From positions 1 to 20,599 of the forward strand of contig JBJEPR010000087.1 of the NCBI GenBank assembly GCA_051881335.1: a stretch of 20,599 bases of DNA, given 5' to 3'. The position numbers and the translations under genes are program-made. The notes beneath the pieces were generated by a model that saw only the letters and a program-made list of their open reading frames with translations, had not been told where the DNA came from and ran no database searches. Below, in pieces: positions 1-7,063 of this stretch (positions are counted from its first letter, which is position 1; each line of letters begins with the position of its first letter). This stretch comes from Fimenecus sp051881335. GTDB taxonomy: Bacteria; Bacillota; Clostridia; Oscillospirales; Acutalibacteraceae.

Positions 1-271
1 TCCTAATCCACGGCATAAACTTGCTCTTTTTGCCGATGCGTTTGCGGTCTACCATCCCGCCGATGAGCACATCGTTTATGGCGTCCCACACCTTGGAAAC
101 GATAATAATCCACGCCCAGTGCATCGAGCTTAACCCGATACACTGCGTGTAAAACAAAAACATATACGAGGAAACCAGTTGGAAGGACAAATTACAGCCG
201 AGGTCGCCCATAGCGTAGCCGATTTTGTCCTGCATACCGAACGGTTTTACCTTGTTCGCCGTATTTTGCAA
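1..271 (-). CDS. GPH-type sugar/cation symporter, N-terminal part (cut by window edge)
   Basis: Only the first 90 codons are inside the window; the gene continues past base 1. I place the start at a TTG codon (269-271) because AAAGGAAG lies just upstream at proper spacing and because the protein reads in the family register from there. The N-terminus has a first membrane segment beginning with the family-like YAMGDLG, then WDAINDVLIGGMVDR and GKKSKFMPWI, which match the WDAxNDPxxGxxxDR and GKxRPW signatures of the glycoside-pentoside-hexuronide:cation symporter (MFS) family. It would act in the cytoplasmic membrane; the substrate cannot be told from 90 residues. It is divergent from the TetR gene and is one of three MFS/GPH-like transporters in this window. 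A TTG start may mean modest translation. Confidence 0.85.
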   Translation of the reverse strand, partial: MQNTANKVKPFGMQDKIGYAMGDLGCNLSFQLVSSYMFLFYTQCIGLSSMHWAWIIIVSKVWDAINDVLIGGMVDRKRIGKKSKFMPWIR

Positions 272-302
272 AAGGGTCACTTCCTTTTTTTAGAATAGTA
301 TC

Positions 303-331
303 ATCATAACGGATTTTTTATGGAAAAGCAA
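303..331 (-). promoter_or_regulatory. Probable sigma-A promoter of the GPH transporter
   Basis: On the minus strand TTGCTT (326-331) and TATGAT (303-308) are separated by exactly 17 bases. Transcription would begin near 296, about 25 bases upstream of the TTG start codon. Inferred from consensus spacing only. Confidence 0.55.
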
Positions 332-394
332 TAAAAAACAAAAGAAAATTTCCAATAATATGAAAATTTTATCCATAGTTTTTGCATTTTTTCG

Positions 395-423
395 TTGACG
401 GTGTTTTTTTATTTCGTTATAAT
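395..423 (+). promoter_or_regulatory. Probable sigma-A promoter of the tetR-type gene
   Basis: TTGACG (395-400) and a perfect TATAAT (418-423) are spaced by 17 bases. This would give a leader of about 170 bases before the ATG at 602, which is long for a TetR gene. The leader contains a GCGGAT/ATCCGC hairpin near 478-494 and a 14-base palindrome at 527-540. A second, weaker -10 (TAAAAT, 552-557) lies closer to the gene but has no good -35. Confidence 0.6.
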
Positions 424-526
424 ATATACAGAAATTCCATACAAAAAGGCTTTTTCGCGAGCGATAGTATGCCGAATGCGGATTGCATATCCGCGGAAGC
501 ACCGTGCGGGCAAACAATGTAATTTG

Positions 527-540
527 CCTTTTGCAAAAGG
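527..540. promoter_or_regulatory. Perfect 14-base palindrome, possible regulator operator
   Basis: CCTTTTGCAAAAGG is self-complementary and lies 11 bases upstream of a TAAAAT box in the tetR leader. Its 12-base portion TTTTGCAAAAGG recurs at 264-275, over the start codon of the divergent transporter. A TetR dimer would recognise such a palindrome, but about one perfect 14-base palindrome is expected by chance in a window of this size, so the position rather than the symmetry is the argument. Confidence 0.3.
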
Positions 541-601
541 AAAAAGTGTGCTAAAATCAATACGGTACTGAAACTGCGGGAACAGGGAAAGCGGGAATAC
601 A

Positions 602-1183
602 ATGTCGGAAATTACAAAACGAGCTTTGGCACAGTCGTTAAAAAATTTATTGGCACATAAGCCGCTGAACAAAATTACCATCAGCGATATTGCTGAGGAC
701 TGCGGCATCAACCGTATGACCTTTTATTACCATTTTAAAGATATATATGACCTCGCGGAATGGACTTGCATTGACGAAACCAAAAAAGTCCTCAACGGCA
801 AGAAAACATACGATACTTGGCAGGAGGGACTTTTAAATATTTTTCACGCTGTATCGGAAAACAAAGCGCTTATTTTAAATGTATATCGTTGTGTTCACCG
901 CGAACAGATAGAAATGGGCTTAAATCCGTTGGTATCCGGTCTTTTGTTGTCTGTCATCGAAGAGAAATCTGCCAGTCTGTATGTATTGGAAAGTGACAAG
1001 AAATTCATTGCGGATTTTTATGAATATGCCTTTATCGGTGTGATGATAAATTGGATTCAAAACGGTATGCAGGAGTCGCCCGAAGTATTGGTCGAAAAAA
1101 TCAGCACTTTGATGCGCGGCAATTTTACAAAATCCTTACAGGATTTCTCCATACATAAAAACACATCAAATTCGCCCGATTGA
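602..1183 (+). CDS. TetR/AcrR-type transcriptional regulator
   Basis: A 193-residue DNA-binding regulator. The N-terminal helix-turn-helix is clear at about residues 25-47, with ITISDIAEDCGINRMTFYYHF and then KDIYDLAEW, the layout of the TetR subfamily that includes dihydroxyacetone-kinase regulator DhaS and its many clostridial relatives. The rest (about 60-180) is an all-helical ligand/dimerisation domain that carries no recognisable ligand signature. Length is normal for the family. It precedes oleate hydratase by 122 bases on the same strand; TetR-type genes are often found beside oleate hydratase, so the likely job is control of that gene in response to a fatty acid or membrane signal. 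That role is inference. The ribosome binding site is modest (AGGGAAAG, about 12 bases upstream of the ATG). Confidence 0.9.
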   Translation: MSEITKRALAQSLKNLLAHKPLNKITISDIAEDCGINRMTFYYHFKDIYDLAEWTCIDETKKVLNGKKTYDTWQEGLLNIFHAVSENKALILNVYRCVHREQIEMGLNPLVSGLLLSVIEEKSASLYVLESDKKFIADFYEYAFIGVMINWIQNGMQESPEVLVEKISTLMRGNFTKSLQDFSIHKNTSNSPD

Positions 1184-1202
1184 TAAATTTTTTGACAGTT
1201 TT

Positions 1203-1240
1203 TCCGTCCTGATAAAACTTTTATCAGGGCGGATTTTCTG
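1203..1240 (+). terminator. Hairpin after the tetR-type gene (terminator, possibly also operator)
   Basis: Arms 1203-1217 and 1219-1233 form a 15-base inverted repeat around a single central C (core CCTGATAAAA / TTTTATCAGG, one T-G wobble pair). It is followed by ATTTTCTGTTTATT. The stem begins 20 bases after the TetR stop, which fits a rho-independent terminator. Its almost perfect symmetry and position just upstream of the ohyA promoter also leave open a role as an operator. Confidence 0.6.
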
Positions 1241-1244
1241 TTTA

Positions 1245-1273
1245 TTGTGCAAACACGCCGCTGTATATATAAT
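1245..1273 (+). promoter_or_regulatory. Probable sigma-A promoter of oleate hydratase
   Basis: TTGTGC (1245-1250) and a perfect TATAAT (1268-1273) are separated by exactly 17 bases, just after the tetR terminator. Transcription would begin near 1280, leaving a 25-base leader with a strong AGGAGG (1292-1297) before the ATG at 1306. This gives ohyA its own start independent of tetR. Confidence 0.7.
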
Positions 1274-1305
1274 GAAAACAGAAAAAAATTTAGGAGGTTT
1301 TCTAT

Positions 1306-3099
1306 ATGTATTATGCAGCAGGCACTTACGAAGCATTTGCACATCCCGAAAAGCCGAAGGATGTAGATAAGAAATCTGCGTATATCATCGGTACGGGGCT
1401 TGCAGGCCTTACAGCGGCGTTCTATCTTGTCCGCGACGGGCAGATGAAAGGAGAACATATCCATCTCCTTGAAAAGTTAGAGCTTGCCGGCGGCAGCTGT
1501 GACGGCCGAAAGGACATCACCAAGGGCTTTTATATGCGCGGCGGACGGGAAATGGACAACCACTTTGAAGTGATGTGGGATATGTTCCGCGATGTCCCCT
1601 CGCTGGAAAACCCCGGCGTCTCTGTGTTAGACGAATACTATTGGCTCAACAAGCACGACCCAAACTATTCGCTTTGCCGTGCCTCCGTCAACCGCGGCGA
1701 GGACGCGCACACCGATAAAAAGTTCGGCTTGGACAGAGAATCGGCACTTGCCCTTTCGCAACTGTTTATTACACCGGAAAAAGCTTTAGAGGGTAAGAAA
1801 ATTTCCGAAGTATTGCCCGATTCTTTCTGGGATACGAATTTCTGGCTCTACTGGCAGACGATGTTCGCCTTCCAGCGCTGGTCGAGTGCCCTGGAAATGA
1901 AGCGCTATCTTTGTCGCTATGTGCACCACATAGACGGGTTGCCGGATTTCAGCGCACTCCGCTTCACAAAGTACAATCAGTATGAAAGCTTGATTATGCC
2001 GCTTGTGAAATATTTGGAAGCACACGGCGTCAGAATTGAATACGGTATGGATGTTAAGAATGTTATCATTGACACCGTCGGCGACAAAAAGATTGCCAAA
2101 CAGATTGTGTATGTAAAAGACGGTGCCGAACAGACCATTGATTTGATTGAGGACGACCTTGTATTCATCACCAACGGTTGCTGCACCGACACTTCCTGCT
2201 ACGGCGACCAAACGCACGCACCCGACCTTTCTATTATCCGAAACGGCGGCGGCGAATCGTGGGATATGTGGAAAAACATTGCCAAACAGGCAAAGCACGG
2301 TGAATTCGGCAATCCCGACGCGTTTTGCAGTGATGTGGAAGCAACCAACTGGATGAGCGCGACGGTTGCCACCTCCAACGAGGAGATTATTCAGCATATC
2401 ATCAAAATCTGTAAGCGTGACCCCCGCGAGGGCAAGGTCACGACAGGCGGTATTGTCACCGTAAAGGACAGTACCGAAAACTGGTATCTGTCTTGGACCA
2501 TCAACCGTCAGCCGCAGTTCAAATCGCAGGATAAAGACACCGTTTTGATTTGGCTGTATGCGCTCAGCACCAATAAGGAAGGCAATTATGTCAAAAAAGC
2601 GATGCGTGACTGCACAGGTGAGGAAGTTTGCCGCGAATGGCTGTATCACATCGGCATTCCGGAGTCGGAAATTGAGGACCTTGCCAAAAACGCCTGCAAC
2701 ACCACAACTTGCTTTATGCCGTATATTAACGCGTTCTTCCAGCCGAGAAAGAACGAAGACCGTCCGCATGTTGTACCCGACGGCGCTGTAAACTTCGCTT
2801 TCCTCGGGCAGTTCGCCGAGACACCCCGCGACACGATTTTCACCATTGAATACTCTATGCGCACGGGTATGGAATCCGTATACACACTGCTCGACATAGA
2901 CCGCGGCGTACCGGAGGTTTGGGGCAGCAAATATGATGTGCGTGAACTTTTGCGCGCGTGCTACTACGCGATTGACAAGAAACCAATTACGGAAATTAAA
3001 CTTTCCTTGGCGGAAAAGGAATTGGTCAAAGTTGCCTTGAAGAAAATCAAAGGAACAGACATTGAAATTCTGTTAAAAGAAAGCGGACTGATTGAGTAA
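1306..3099 (+). CDS. ohyA: Oleate hydratase (MCRA family, FAD-dependent)
   Basis: The enzyme adds water to the cis-9 double bond of unsaturated fatty acids such as oleate, giving 10-hydroxystearate; in gut bacteria this detoxifies free unsaturated fatty acids. The 597 residues match the usual length (about 590). The FAD-binding turn GTGLAGLTAA is at 29-38. GGREMDNHFE at 79-88 holds Glu82, and Tyr201 follows EMKR; both align without gaps with the catalytic Glu82 and Tyr201 of Staphylococcus aureus OhyA (alignment from memory). The C-terminal INRQPQF, GNFAET-like GQFAETPRDTIFT and NIDRGVPEV-like segments are also conserved. A strong AGGAGG fixes the start. It is transcribed from its own promoter behind a TetR-type gene. 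No signal peptide, as expected for a peripheral membrane-associated cytosolic enzyme. Confidence 0.97.
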   Translation: MYYAAGTYEAFAHPEKPKDVDKKSAYIIGTGLAGLTAAFYLVRDGQMKGEHIHLLEKLELAGGSCDGRKDITKGFYMRGGREMDNHFEVMWDMFRDVPSLENPGVSVLDEYYWLNKHDPNYSLCRASVNRGEDAHTDKKFGLDRESALALSQLFITPEKALEGKKISEVLPDSFWDTNFWLYWQTMFAFQRWSSALEMKRYLCRYVHHIDGLPDFSALRFTKYNQYESLIMPLVKYLEAHGVRIEYGMDVKNVIIDTVGDKKIAKQIVYVKDGAEQTIDLIEDDLVFITNGCCTDTSCYGDQTHAPDLSIIRNGGGESWDMWKNIAKQAKHGEFGNPDAFCSDVEATNWMSATVATSNEEIIQHIIKICKRDPREGKVTTGGIVTVKDSTENWYLSWTINRQPQFKSQDKDTVLIWLYALSTNKEGNYVKKAMRDCTGEEVCREWLYHIGIPESEIEDLAKNACNTTTCFMPYINAFFQPRKNEDRPHVVPDGAVNFAFLGQFAETPRDTIFTIEYSMRTGMESVYTLLDIDRGVPEVWGSKYDVRELLRACYYAIDKKPITEIKLSLAEKELVKVALKKIKGTDIEILLKESGLIE

Positions 3100-3127
3100 T
3101 CGTATGTTCTGTCTTTGCATAAAACTC

Positions 3128-3178
3128 GGAAAGCCCTTCGTTGTGTAACCAACGAAGGGCTTTCCCTTTCTTTTAGCT
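3128..3178. terminator. Terminator after ohyA, between convergent genes
   Basis: A perfect 16-base stem (3128-3143 with 3150-3165; core AAGCCCTTCGTTG) closes a 6-base loop and is followed by CTTTCTTTTAGCTTTTT. The T-rich run favours the plus strand (ohyA). On the minus strand the stem is followed by only GAGTTTTAT, so it may stop the opposing lipoprotein transcript less well. Confidence 0.85.
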
Positions 3179-3184
3179 TTTTGT

Positions 3185-4045
3185 TTACTGCGCCCAGGTA
3201 ATTTCCAGACCGTCCAAATTTCTGCCGTTGTCGGTCGGATACCATTTTTCGCCGAGGGTAATTTCGCTTTCGGCGGCAAGCATATGCACAGATTTTAAAG
3301 ATGTGCAGTTATAAAACGCATACTCGTCAATCTGCTCTATACTTGCAGGAATTTCCACCGTTTGTAAACTGCCGCAGTAGGCAAAGGCATCTTTGCCGAT
3401 AAAGGTTAGGTTGTCAGGTAACTGTAATTCCTTTAATGCACAGCGGAAAAACGCCTTTTCTTCAATGCGCGTCACGGAGTCGGGTATGGTTACCGCCGTC
3501 AGAAACTGGCATTTGTAAAACGCCTTGGTACGAATGGTTTCCACCCCATCGGGGATTTCATACTCGATAAACTGTACTTCCTTTTGCGCGCCGTTTGCAT
3601 CGGTTTCGGTTTTGGTCTGTTTATTGCGTGCAGGCGGATAGAACAGGAGCGTTTTCATATCCTTCGTATACAAAACGCCGTCCACATCGCAAAAATACTC
3701 GTTTTCCGCGCTGACCTTGAACGCTTGCAATTTTTGGTTATTTTCAAATGCCCACGGTCCGATTTCCCGCACATTTTTACCGATATAAATCGTCTCCACA
3801 TTTTCCAAATTGACTGCCGCAAAGTCCGCAATCACCGTTACGGGACAACCCTCGTATTCATCGGGAATTTCCACCGACAGAATAGTGGATTTATCCGGGA
3901 ACTCACGCACTGTCGCTTCGCCGTTTTCGATTTTATATTTAATTTTCGCCTCTCCCGTGTCTGCCTGTTCACCGCACCCGGAGAACAGAACGCCGATACA
4001 AAGGGAGAATACCAACAGCAGTGCACATAATTTTTTCTTTTGCAT
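3185..4045 (-). CDS. Lipoprotein with BspA-type leucine-rich repeats
   Basis: A 286-residue predicted lipoprotein. The first 24 residues are a signal peptide (KKK, hydrophobic LCALLLVFSLCIGVL, then FSGC), so Cys24 would be lipidated and the protein tethered to the outer face of the membrane. Residues about 155-265 carry at least four BspA-type repeats with the pattern IPxxVxxIxxxAFxxCxxLxxVxIP; an imperfect earlier repeat lies at 85-115. Such repeats usually bind proteins or host surfaces, but no partner can be named. The ATG lies 3 bases beyond the stop of the upstream transporter, and its ribosome binding site (GAGGAGG) is inside that gene's last codons, so the two are co-transcribed and probably coupled. 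Pairing a transporter with an LRR lipoprotein is not one I recognise. Confidence 0.85.
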   Translation of the reverse strand: MQKKKLCALLLVFSLCIGVLFSGCGEQADTGEAKIKYKIENGEATVREFPDKSTILSVEIPDEYEGCPVTVIADFAAVNLENVETIYIGKNVREIGPWAFENNQKLQAFKVSAENEYFCDVDGVLYTKDMKTLLFYPPARNKQTKTETDANGAQKEVQFIEYEIPDGVETIRTKAFYKCQFLTAVTIPDSVTRIEEKAFFRCALKELQLPDNLTFIGKDAFAYCGSLQTVEIPASIEQIDEYAFYNCTSLKSVHMLAAESEITLGEKWYPTDNGRNLDGLEITWAQ

Positions 4046-4048
4046 TTG

Positions 4049-5746
4049 TCAGCCCTCCTCTACCGTAGATACCGCCGCCGTCGGTGCGTCGGCTTCCTCT
4101 ATCGCGCGCACGCGTTCCTGCAATTCCCGAACGCACAGCTCCAGTTTTTCTTTCGTCAAATCGTAGAAGAAGAATGGCACGGTAATCAACACCAAGCCTA
4201 TGACTGACGCCCAGGTGTAAATGTTAAACACATTGTTGAGGATCTTCGAATCGAACAGAACATCCCAGTCCGAAGTAAAGCCGACCAATTTTAACAGCCA
4301 CGGAATAATATAGCCGATTGCCATATTGATGGGATTTAAGAACCAGCCGTACACACCCGACATCGAGTCGGCACGCTCGCCGTATTTCCATTGGTGATAA
4401 TTTTGAATATCCGCACCCAATCCCGTGTTGACACCGTCCACAACGGGCGCGAGGGTATTTTTCAAGAACATTGCAACCATAAAAATGAAAATGTTTTCAA
4501 ATTTGACCGCGACGGCAACACCCAAAACCGTCAACAAGGTCGCGGCGCGGGAAGCAATCAAAATATCGCGCTTTTGGAAGCGTTTCGTGAGCACCGGCGT
4601 AAGCAAATTGCCCGCCGTCATACCGACCACAACAATATTCGCGGCAATGCCCGAAAACCACTCCATACGAAGTGAATAAATAAACCACCACGCAAGCAGA
4701 TTGCCGACGAGCCCCTGCCACTGCCCGATGACATTGGAGACATTGGTAATCCAAAAATATTTGTTCTTGAGCACATTCTTTGCGCCGCGCCAAAATTTTA
4801 CCTTTTCGCGCTTTTCCATCGGCGGTTCAATAACGCGCTCCTTGCATTTGGCAATGGCAAGCGTAATGAAAACCCCGATGAAGCAGAAGATCGGCACAAA
4901 GACTTTATAGGTGGTCAAGCTCAAATACCCACCTGTTGAAGCTATCAACAGCGGGAAGAACATACTGATTACAGACGGGAACAGCCCCGTAATAATCGGC
5001 ACAATCGAATACAGCCTCTGGCGCTCCTGTGAATTCGGCGTCATAAAGGTCACCATACCGTTGATGCCGATGAACGACTGATAAAAATAGTTCGCAAAGG
5101 TCAAAGCGAAATGCAAAATGACCAGCTTATGCGTATAGCTTAATTCCTGTACGGGCAGGAACGGAATAATCGACATTAAAATCGCCGCCGGAATCCCACA
5201 CAGCATAATAAAGGGCTTCAGTCTGCCGTATTTGGCACAGAACTTTTTGCGGATAAACCAGTTGATATATCCGGTTAACCCGTTAATCACCAAAATATTG
5301 CCCAAAATCTGCGGAAAGCCTTTCATAATAAACTCAAAGCTCGCAGACGGTATAAAATAACACGCAATACCCAGCACGGTTTGCCCGATATACGCGGCAT
5401 GTGCAAACACACGCATTTTCGGCGTTAACTGCCCGTGGTTTTCATAAATCAGCACCCCGAGCGGATTTAAGAACATCAAAACATACCCAACGACTGTACC
5501 AATTAGGTTGATGATGTAAAAATCCATTGCGGCAATGCCCATAATCGCACCGCAAAAATAGTTGGAGGCAAAGGTCATCATCCCCGAGACCGTCATAAAT
5601 ATGTAAGAGCCTGCCTGCGACGCGGTATACGCCACAACCTCCTCTAAGGACAGGTACTCCCCTTCGTTCGGGTGCTTCCAGTGCGCTTTGACATATGCCG
5701 GAACACCCTTGATTTGCTGCATCAGCTTTTGCATCGCCATACCCAT
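4049..5746 (-). CDS. MFS/GPH-like membrane transporter, extended form
   Basis: A 565-residue integral membrane protein with about 12 hydrophobic segments. The weak family signs are the alternating hydrophobic pairs, charged loops typical of MFS proteins (for example RKKFCAKYGRLKPFI near 165-180, resembling the GKxRPxI loop of GPH symporters) and a long central cytoplasmic stretch with REKVKFWRGAKNVLKNKYFW, which resembles the inter-half loop of that family. It is about 100 residues longer than a usual GPH transporter: an N-terminal hydrophilic stretch of some 35 residues and a charged, partly helical tail after the last membrane segment (KLELCVRELQERVRAIEEAD). Substrate unknown. It is the first gene of a two-gene unit with the LRR lipoprotein downstream. 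The ATG at 5746 has GCGGAG at short spacing; a second ATG two codons later is possible. Confidence 0.75.
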   Translation of the reverse strand: MGMAMQKLMQQIKGVPAYVKAHWKHPNEGEYLSLEEVVAYTASQAGSYIFMTVSGMMTFASNYFCGAIMGIAAMDFYIINLIGTVVGYVLMFLNPLGVLIYENHGQLTPKMRVFAHAAYIGQTVLGIACYFIPSASFEFIMKGFPQILGNILVINGLTGYINWFIRKKFCAKYGRLKPFIMLCGIPAAILMSIIPFLPVQELSYTHKLVILHFALTFANYFYQSFIGINGMVTFMTPNSQERQRLYSIVPIITGLFPSVISMFFPLLIASTGGYLSLTTYKVFVPIFCFIGVFITLAIAKCKERVIEPPMEKREKVKFWRGAKNVLKNKYFWITNVSNVIGQWQGLVGNLLAWWFIYSLRMEWFSGIAANIVVVGMTAGNLLTPVLTKRFQKRDILIASRAATLLTVLGVAVAVKFENIFIFMVAMFLKNTLAPVVDGVNTGLGADIQNYHQWKYGERADSMSGVYGWFLNPINMAIGYIIPWLLKLVGFTSDWDVLFDSKILNNVFNIYTWASVIGLVLITVPFFFYDLTKEKLELCVRELQERVRAIEEADAPTAAVSTVEEG

Positions 5747-5800
5747 TTCGCTCCGCTTCTAAAAGTTGAAAATTTGCATAAAAAATCAGATTGCCTTGCC

Positions 5801-5829
5801 ATTATACTATAAACTTTCCACAAAATAAA
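5801..5829 (-). promoter_or_regulatory. Possible promoter of the transporter-lipoprotein unit
   Basis: A perfect TATAAT on the minus strand (5801-5806) is the only good -10 upstream of 5746. The -35 at 17 bases spacing (TTTATT, 5824-5829) is weak and is buried in the inverted repeat 5822-5854, as expected for an activated or repressed promoter. Confidence 0.4.
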
Positions 5830-5854
5830 GCGTTATTTTTATATGCTTTATTTT
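5822..5854. repeat. Perfect 10-base inverted repeat overlapping the -35 region
   Basis: AAAATAAAGC (5822-5831) and GCTTTATTTT (5845-5854) are perfectly complementary with a 13-base spacer. The centres of the arms are 23 bases apart, about two helical turns, which suits a dimeric regulator. It covers the weak -35 of the transporter promoter. No plus-strand gene lies upstream, so a terminator role is unlikely. Confidence 0.4.
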
Positions 5855-5901
5855 TTGTGCAGATTGGCGGCGAATGAGGGTATAGGCTTGGTGATTCGGA
5901 C

Positions 5902-5945
5902 AAAAAAAGCCCCGCCGGAGGCGGCCAAAAGCCACATCTGCGGGG
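5902..5945 (-). terminator. Terminator of the hydrolase gene
   Basis: Downstream of the hydrolase stop, minus-strand CCCCGC (5940-5945) pairs with GCGGGG (5910-5915), with an inner CCGCC/GGCGG hairpin, and is followed directly by a run of seven T (plus-strand A at 5902-5908). A classic rho-independent terminator. Confidence 0.85.
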
Positions 5946-5966
5946 ATTGGAAGTATGGTACGGTCA

Positions 5967-6893
5967 TTACAGGCAGGCAGAAAGGAACGCAAGAATATCT
6001 GCAAACACTTCCGCACGGTTGATTTCGTTGAGAATTTCGTGCCGCGCGCCGTCATACAGTTTCATCTGCACATTTTGATGCCCTGTATTTTGCAATCGCG
6101 AGAACACCTCGCGTACGCCTTTACCGTAGTTACCTATCGGGTCCATTGTGCCCGAAATCAGCAGTATAGGCAAGCTTTGCGGTATAGCGGCATACCAACC
6201 GTCTTTGGAAATCTCGCGCACGGTCAAAAACAGCGCTTGCATACCGCTGACGGTATACATATAACCGCAAAGCGGGTCGGCAATGAATTTGTCAACCTCT
6301 TTTTCATCGCGCGAAGCCCAATCACAGGGCGTGCGTTTATCGGTTTTTTTGTTGTATGCACCGAACGCAATTTTATCAAGCAATTTGGAACGGTGTTTTT
6401 CACCTTTCAGATTTATCAAAGCCTTGCAAAGCAACAATCCGAAGCCCAACGCGGGGTTACTGCCGCTTGTGCCGCTGTAAACCGCGCCCGCAAGCAACCT
6501 GCCGTACTGCGCGGTATATTTGCGGGCAATCAAAGAGCCCATTCCGTGCCCGAACAAATACAGAGGCAAATCAGGGTACTCTTTTTTTGCCCAATCGGTA
6601 ACGGTTTTCATATCCTCGGCAAAAGTCTGCTCGCCGTGTTCACCGAAATAGCCGAGCAGTTCGGGCGAAGCAACGCTTTCCCCGTGCCCGATGTGGTCGT
6701 GTAAAAATACGGCAAAGCCGTTTTCGCAAAGATATTCGGCAAACGGCAGGTAGCGTGCAGAATGCTCCGCCATACCGTGCGAAATCTGCACGACGGCTTT
6801 GACGGTTTCCGTTTGCGGGCATAAGCATTTTGCGTGAATGTCCCCTATCCCCGCACAAGAGGGAAAGGTGTAGGTTTGGGTGGTGATGTTCAT
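5967..6893 (-). CDS. Alpha/beta hydrolase, monoacylglycerol-lipase-like, nucleophile serine missing
   Basis: A 308-residue cytosolic protein of the Hydrolase_4 (serine aminopeptidase S33 / lysophospholipase) family. Oxyanion-side motif ISHGMAEHSARY is at 37-48 and DHIGHGES at 66-73. The acid SGTMDPIG (Asp251) and histidine DGARHEILNE (His285) of the triad are present. The nucleophile elbow, normally GHSMGS, reads GHGMGS at 115-120: the serine codon is replaced by GGA for Gly117, checked directly in the sequence. With a normal length, full reading frame and otherwise intact motifs, this looks like a conserved non-hydrolytic relative or a recent loss, not a decayed gene. A bound or repurposed function is possible but unproven. 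GGAG lies 7 bases before the ATG; a strong terminator follows. The gene stands alone, with no clear promoter seen. Confidence 0.9.
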   Translation of the reverse strand: MNITTQTYTFPSCAGIGDIHAKCLCPQTETVKAVVQISHGMAEHSARYLPFAEYLCENGFAVFLHDHIGHGESVASPELLGYFGEHGEQTFAEDMKTVTDWAKKEYPDLPLYLFGHGMGSLIARKYTAQYGRLLAGAVYSGTSGSNPALGFGLLLCKALINLKGEKHRSKLLDKIAFGAYNKKTDKRTPCDWASRDEKEVDKFIADPLCGYMYTVSGMQALFLTVREISKDGWYAAIPQSLPILLISGTMDPIGNYGKGVREVFSRLQNTGHQNVQMKLYDGARHEILNEINRAEVFADILAFLSACL

Positions 6894-6940
6894 AATTGAC
6901 TCCGTTTTCTGCGCGGATTACGCACGCAATAGATTTCGGA

Positions 6941-7055
6941 TGTAGGGGCGGGTGGCTTGTCCCCGCCGTTTGGCGCCCGTTTTTAGAGAAAATCCACGCC
7001 CGTTAAAATACGATGTGATTTCGCGGAACAACACTGAGGTTGTTCCCTACGGGGA
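6941..7055. repeat. Structured intergenic element, possible degenerate small mobile repeat
   Basis: The element is bounded by GTAGGG (6942-6947) and its reverse complement CCCTAC (7045-7050). It contains GGGCGGG/CCCCGCC (about 6947-6967) and a perfect 8-base hairpin GGAACAAC/GTTGTTCC (7025-7032 with 7039-7046). It is GC-rich compared with other spacers here. The ends resemble the TGTAGGGGCG-type intergenic repeats that I recall from gut Clostridia genomes. No second copy is visible in this window, and no T-run follows, so it is not a normal terminator of the M56 gene that ends at 7064. Confidence 0.4.
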
Positions 7056-7063
7056 TTTAACTA

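Larger units (their letters stand above)
272..601. other. Divergent intergenic control region, no gene seen
   Basis: This 330-base stretch lies between the divergent transporter and TetR genes. It holds one promoter on each strand, an AT-rich middle, a small hairpin near 478-494 and a 14-base perfect palindrome at 527-540. Open frames crossing it have no ribosome binding site and composition unlike a protein. I see no known riboswitch or structured RNA motif. Confidence 0.6.

Noticed and set aside
290..517. Short minus-strand open frame in the divergent spacer
   Set aside because: It crosses both promoters, has no ribosome binding site and reads as AT-rich noise.
1786..2769. 327-codon open frame on the minus strand opposite ohyA
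   Set aside because: It is entirely antisense to a clearly recognised enzyme, has no ribosome binding site and its composition follows from the third-base pattern of ohyA.
5955..6704. 249-codon plus-strand open frame opposite the hydrolase
   Set aside because: Antisense shadow; the minus-strand frame has clear hydrolase motifs and a terminator.
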